Positions 61,082 through 64,000 of a stretch of DNA of 64,000 bases are shown piece after piece. The translations under genes were made by a program, and so were the position numbers. Source of the stretch: Misgurnus anguillicaudatus (Eukaryota; Chordata; Actinopteri; Cypriniformes; Cobitidae); the NCBI RefSeq assembly GCF_027580225.2, contig NW_027395283.1:5398501-5462500 (forward strand), in the 5' to 3' direction. The first letter of the stretch is position 1, and each line of letters starts with the position of its first letter. A model generated the notes under the pieces. It did not search any database and was not told the origin of the DNA. It saw nothing but the letters and a program-made list of their open reading frames with translations.

Positions 61082-64000
61082 CTCAGAGGTTCTGACATGC
61101 TCTTACATTTGGTCTTTTTTCAGTTGCTTTAAAACATAATAATGGGAAGTGTCTCATACCACTGCGTTCAGCACAAACTGGGCTAAAATATTATATGAGC
61201 TACATGTATGTACATGTTTGTATTTTTGAGAGAAAAATGTTTATGCGTGGTTTTTAAAAAAGCAAAAATTTTAAGTCACTGATATAAGTCCACAAAACCC
61301 ATACTAAACATGTTTTAACAAGACTTTCCTAAACATAATCTAGTAGTCTAGAGTTTTTTCTTTAAAATGATGTGACAATCACCATGCCTACTTATTCACA
61401 TAAAACAATGTATTGATTTAGAAATTGTAAGACACTTTTTGTTTAGACGGGCCGTATGCGAGAAGGATTGATTGACAGCAAGCAAACAAAGGCTCGCATA
61501 ATGAGCTGCATAATGAGGCAGGAATGTGAGAATGAACTACAGTGAAGAATGTGAGGACAAATGTATACATGTTTGTTTGAGGTTTATTAAGTTAACAATA
61601 TAATCAAAATGGAAATTATGGTTAGGAGGACATTTTAAGTTTATTTGGAAACATACCCTATTCAAAAAATTTGTATAAACTAAGAAACTGAGCTGTAAAC
61701 TTCATGTGGCTCATGTTACCATATAACTTTATGTCCAAAAAGTGTTTTTCCACTTCATAGTTTTGTACTGATGAGAGAGATGCTGACCTCTAAGAGAGTT
61801 ATAAACAGCTGTTAGCATAAATTGTCCACAGAAATACCCTTACTTATATAACTGATGGGTAAATGTCACTGATACTAAGTTACATTCATATACTATCTTG
61901 TACATAAACTTAATCTCAGATAAACATCTGCAGCAATTAATATAAAAAGCTGTTTTCAGATGACTGTTTTCAGATGCCCATCCCCTTATCGTCTAGCTTC
62001 TGTTTTAAACGTGTTTCTGTAAGCGCGTATGAACTTTAAAAACACATCGCATGTGCGCGAGCTCGCGTCTCCGTGTAACGCAGCGCTCATAAAAACGGTG
62101 TCACATGTAAAGCGCAATGTATGGAATTACTTTGCATGTAAACAATATGGAATAATTTTACAGCAAATCCCGCAGTGCAGCATTTACTCAAAGTTGCCAT
62201 GACAGATACGAAAGTGAATAACTGTGTCTTAACACTGTACAACATGTAACAGATATCCGCCATTATGGGAGGTCACGCGTACTCGTTTGTAAATAAGCAT
62301 GTAAACATGGAATCATATTACAGCACACACTTAAAAGATACAACAGTTCAGGCTTACTGAAAGTTTCCATGAAGGATATAAGTGAATAACTGTGTTTAAC
62401 ACTGTTACAGCATGCAACAGTGAAATCCGCCATTACGTGAGATCGCGTCCGTTTGTAAACAAGGTGAAAGTTTTTCAATCCGAAGCGTGTAGTCTGCTAA
62501 GGTTGCTTAACGTTACTGTATTTAGGCTGAACTGCACAAGCCATGAGCATATTAAGTTATATGATAGCAAATATAAATGGTATAAATTAACTGTTAACGT
62601 TACTTACTTCTAATCCAGCAGTGCGTTCTCCATTGTTCTTCTTAGGTAACGTTAAAGATAAATGCTTCTCTTCCTCAATGTCCAGACATAAATGAAGATA
62701 TTCCTCACGTGTGTGAATAAAGTTTATAATCCAAATATGCGGTAAAAAGTCTTTAAATCTGATCAAACTTTACGCTTTGCTTGTTATGGTTGAACAGCTC
62801 GTGTCTTCATTACCATGTCAACAGCTGTGGGCGTGACCAAATTAAAGATAATGAAGTCAGCCAGGAAAAACGGTACTCTCTTTACTTCAATGCAGATTAC
62901 ATTAACAGGCAATATTTGTTTTCGATTATATTTAGCTTGTTTAAAAGTGGACATTTCAGGCTTTCTTTGGATGTGTGTATCATGCTTGTGTGACGAGTAT
63001 TCGCGGAGTTTCAATTGATTTTTGTAACGTGTTTTGAGAGACAGCTGGCGGAGACAGAAATGTCTGGATGCTCACCCTGTTTATTTTCTTTATTTGACAA
63101 AAACACAAAGATCTGTTGTTATTGTGAATGAACACATATTAAAGAAGACCCTTTACCGTTTCAAATGATGTCAAACACGTAAGTGTATGATTATTAATGA
63201 TGGAGTATTTTAAGTTGATTCTGCCATGATAAGGAAAAAACACGTCAAAACGCGGCCCCGCGTTTTTGGACCCCAGGGGGTTAATAAACCTCAAACAAAG
63301 ATGTATACATCTGTCCTCACATTCTTTACTGTAGTTCCCTCCTGCCTCATTATGCAGCTCATTATGCGAGCCTTTGTTTGCTAGCTGTCAATCAATCCTT
63401 CTCGCATACGGCCCCTCTAAACAAAAAGTGTCTTACAATTTCTAAATCAATATATTGTTTTATGTGAACAAGTAGGCAGGGTGATTGTCACATCATTTTA
63501 AAGAAAAAACTCTAGACTACTAGATTCTGTTTAGGAAAGTCTTGTTAAAACATGTTTAGTATGGGTTTTGTGGACTTATATCAGTGACTTAAAAATTTTG
63601 CTTTTTAAATACCACGCATAAACATTTTTCTCTCAAAAATACAAACATGTACATACATGTAGCTCATATAATATTTTAGCCCAGTTTGTGCTGAACGCAG
63701 TGGTATGAGACACTTTATACCATTATTATGTTTTAAAGCAACTGAAAAAAGACCAAATGTAAGAGCATGTCAGAACCTCTGAGAGTGTCCCAAAATGGTC
63801 GGACCCCAGAGGGTTAATGTCAAGTTGTCATGAGAAGTTATGTTGTATGGGTTAATGTCAAGTTGTCATAACAAAGACATCTCAAACAATGTCATCTTTG
63901 CAATAAAAATGAAAAAATTGAACAAATGACACTTAATGACAGTTGTCTTAAAGGTCCATAAAATCTTCTTCATATTCATGACACGTGTCAGGTCATGATT

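Larger units (their letters stand above)
53156..63280 (-). mobile_element. TTAA element E2, inverted inside E1
   Basis: TTAA occurs at 53,152-53,155 and 63,281-63,284. It runs opposite to E1: the CCCTCTGGGGTCCGACC end is on the left and the GGACCCCAGGGGG end is on the right. Without the BEL insertion it is about 2,229 bp, practically the length of E1. The inverted 1.7-kb arms (51,458-53,151 versus about 61,591-63,280) are closely similar along their length. Confidence 0.9.
51458..63813 (+). mobile_element. TTAA element E1, 2.23 kb, split by its inverted twin E2
   Basis: Left end TTAA at 51,454 then CCCCCTGGGGTCC; right end GGACCCCAGAGGG then TTAA at 63,814. Its own sequence is 51,458-53,155 plus 63,285-63,813, about 2,227 bp. 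E2 sits at an internal TTAA, which E2 itself preserves uninterrupted as TTGTTAACTTAATAAACC (minus strand near 61,590). Right ends are shared with elements A and B. CCC-type ends with TTAA suggest piggyBac-like mobilisation; no transposase is encoded. Confidence 0.9.
50058..64000. mobile_element. long-armed element F (GGTAACACTTTACTTGAAGG end), hosting all later insertions
   Basis: The left arm (about 50,080-50,262) with ACATGACACGTGTCATG and GACATTAAGTGTCATTT is repeated inverted at 63,818-64,000, where the window ends before the right terminus. Both arms' target-like motifs are shared with the fragment at 3,388-3,582. Inside it lie the hAT at 50,285-51,097 and the nested TTAA elements at 51,458-63,813. 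Its own unique sequence is small. Confidence 0.65.

Overview
This is vertebrate nuclear DNA, almost certainly from a cyprinid (zebrafish-like) fish. Coding exons are short and separated by long AT-rich introns. The recognisable host genes belong to the large fish NLR family (FISNA-NACHT-LRR), whose first coding exon, 1.8-kb FISNA-NACHT exon and 174-bp LRR exons all appear here. Most of the rest is teleost-type transposable elements: L2 and CR1-like LINEs, hAT, Harbinger-like and TTAA-type DNA elements, and BEL/Pao and Copia LTR elements. There is no bacterial or viral gene organisation.

Layout. A first NLR gene runs on the + strand from a promoter and 5' module at 2.5-3.05 kb, through coding exon 1 (4,241-4,339), exon 2 (4,468-4,586), the FISNA-NACHT exon (11,877-13,677) and two LRR exons (20,614-20,787 and 35,967-36,140), to a short terminal exon with the stop (37,100-37,121) and an AATAAA at 37,461. 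All its introns are phase 2. It carries a 5-bp frameshifting insertion in exon 2 and a single extra G inside the Walker A motif, so it is probably a pseudogene. A second, paralogous NLR gene begins at about 40.1 kb with the same promoter block and has three intact 5' coding exons (46,437-46,535; 46,665-46,778; 47,025-47,273). No NACHT exon follows in the remaining 16.7 kb. Between the two genes lie remnants of a Copia retrotransposon and of an immunoglobulin-domain exon.

The introns are stacks of nested insertions, many with exact target-site duplications (TSDs). At 23-31 kb an L2 LINE was split by a 4.2-kb hAT element (TSD GATAGGGC). That element holds a MITE-like element, which in turn holds two Harbinger-like elements placed end to end with shared TAA sites. 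The same L2 also took a TTAA-flanked MITE. At 40.6-45.8 kb the 5' leader of NLR gene 2 holds two copies of one inverted-repeat element end to end, sharing CAG sites. At 50-64 kb a long-armed element contains a hAT element and a 2.23-kb TTAA element. The latter contains a second, inverted full-length copy of itself, which contains a 7.9-kb BEL/Pao retrotransposon. The two BEL LTRs differ at only 4 of 565 positions, but its coding region is broken in three places.

The shared biology is an NLR immune-gene cluster. Both promoters keep a palindromic CRE (TGACGTCA) followed by an ISRE-like GAAA-type motif, which suggests interferon- or stress-responsive transcription, while the gene bodies are being expanded and broken by transposons. 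I found no wholly new gene system. The most unusual signals are the end-to-end transposon pairs, the self-nested inverted TTAA element, and the conserved promoter module next to which one of these insertions occurred.
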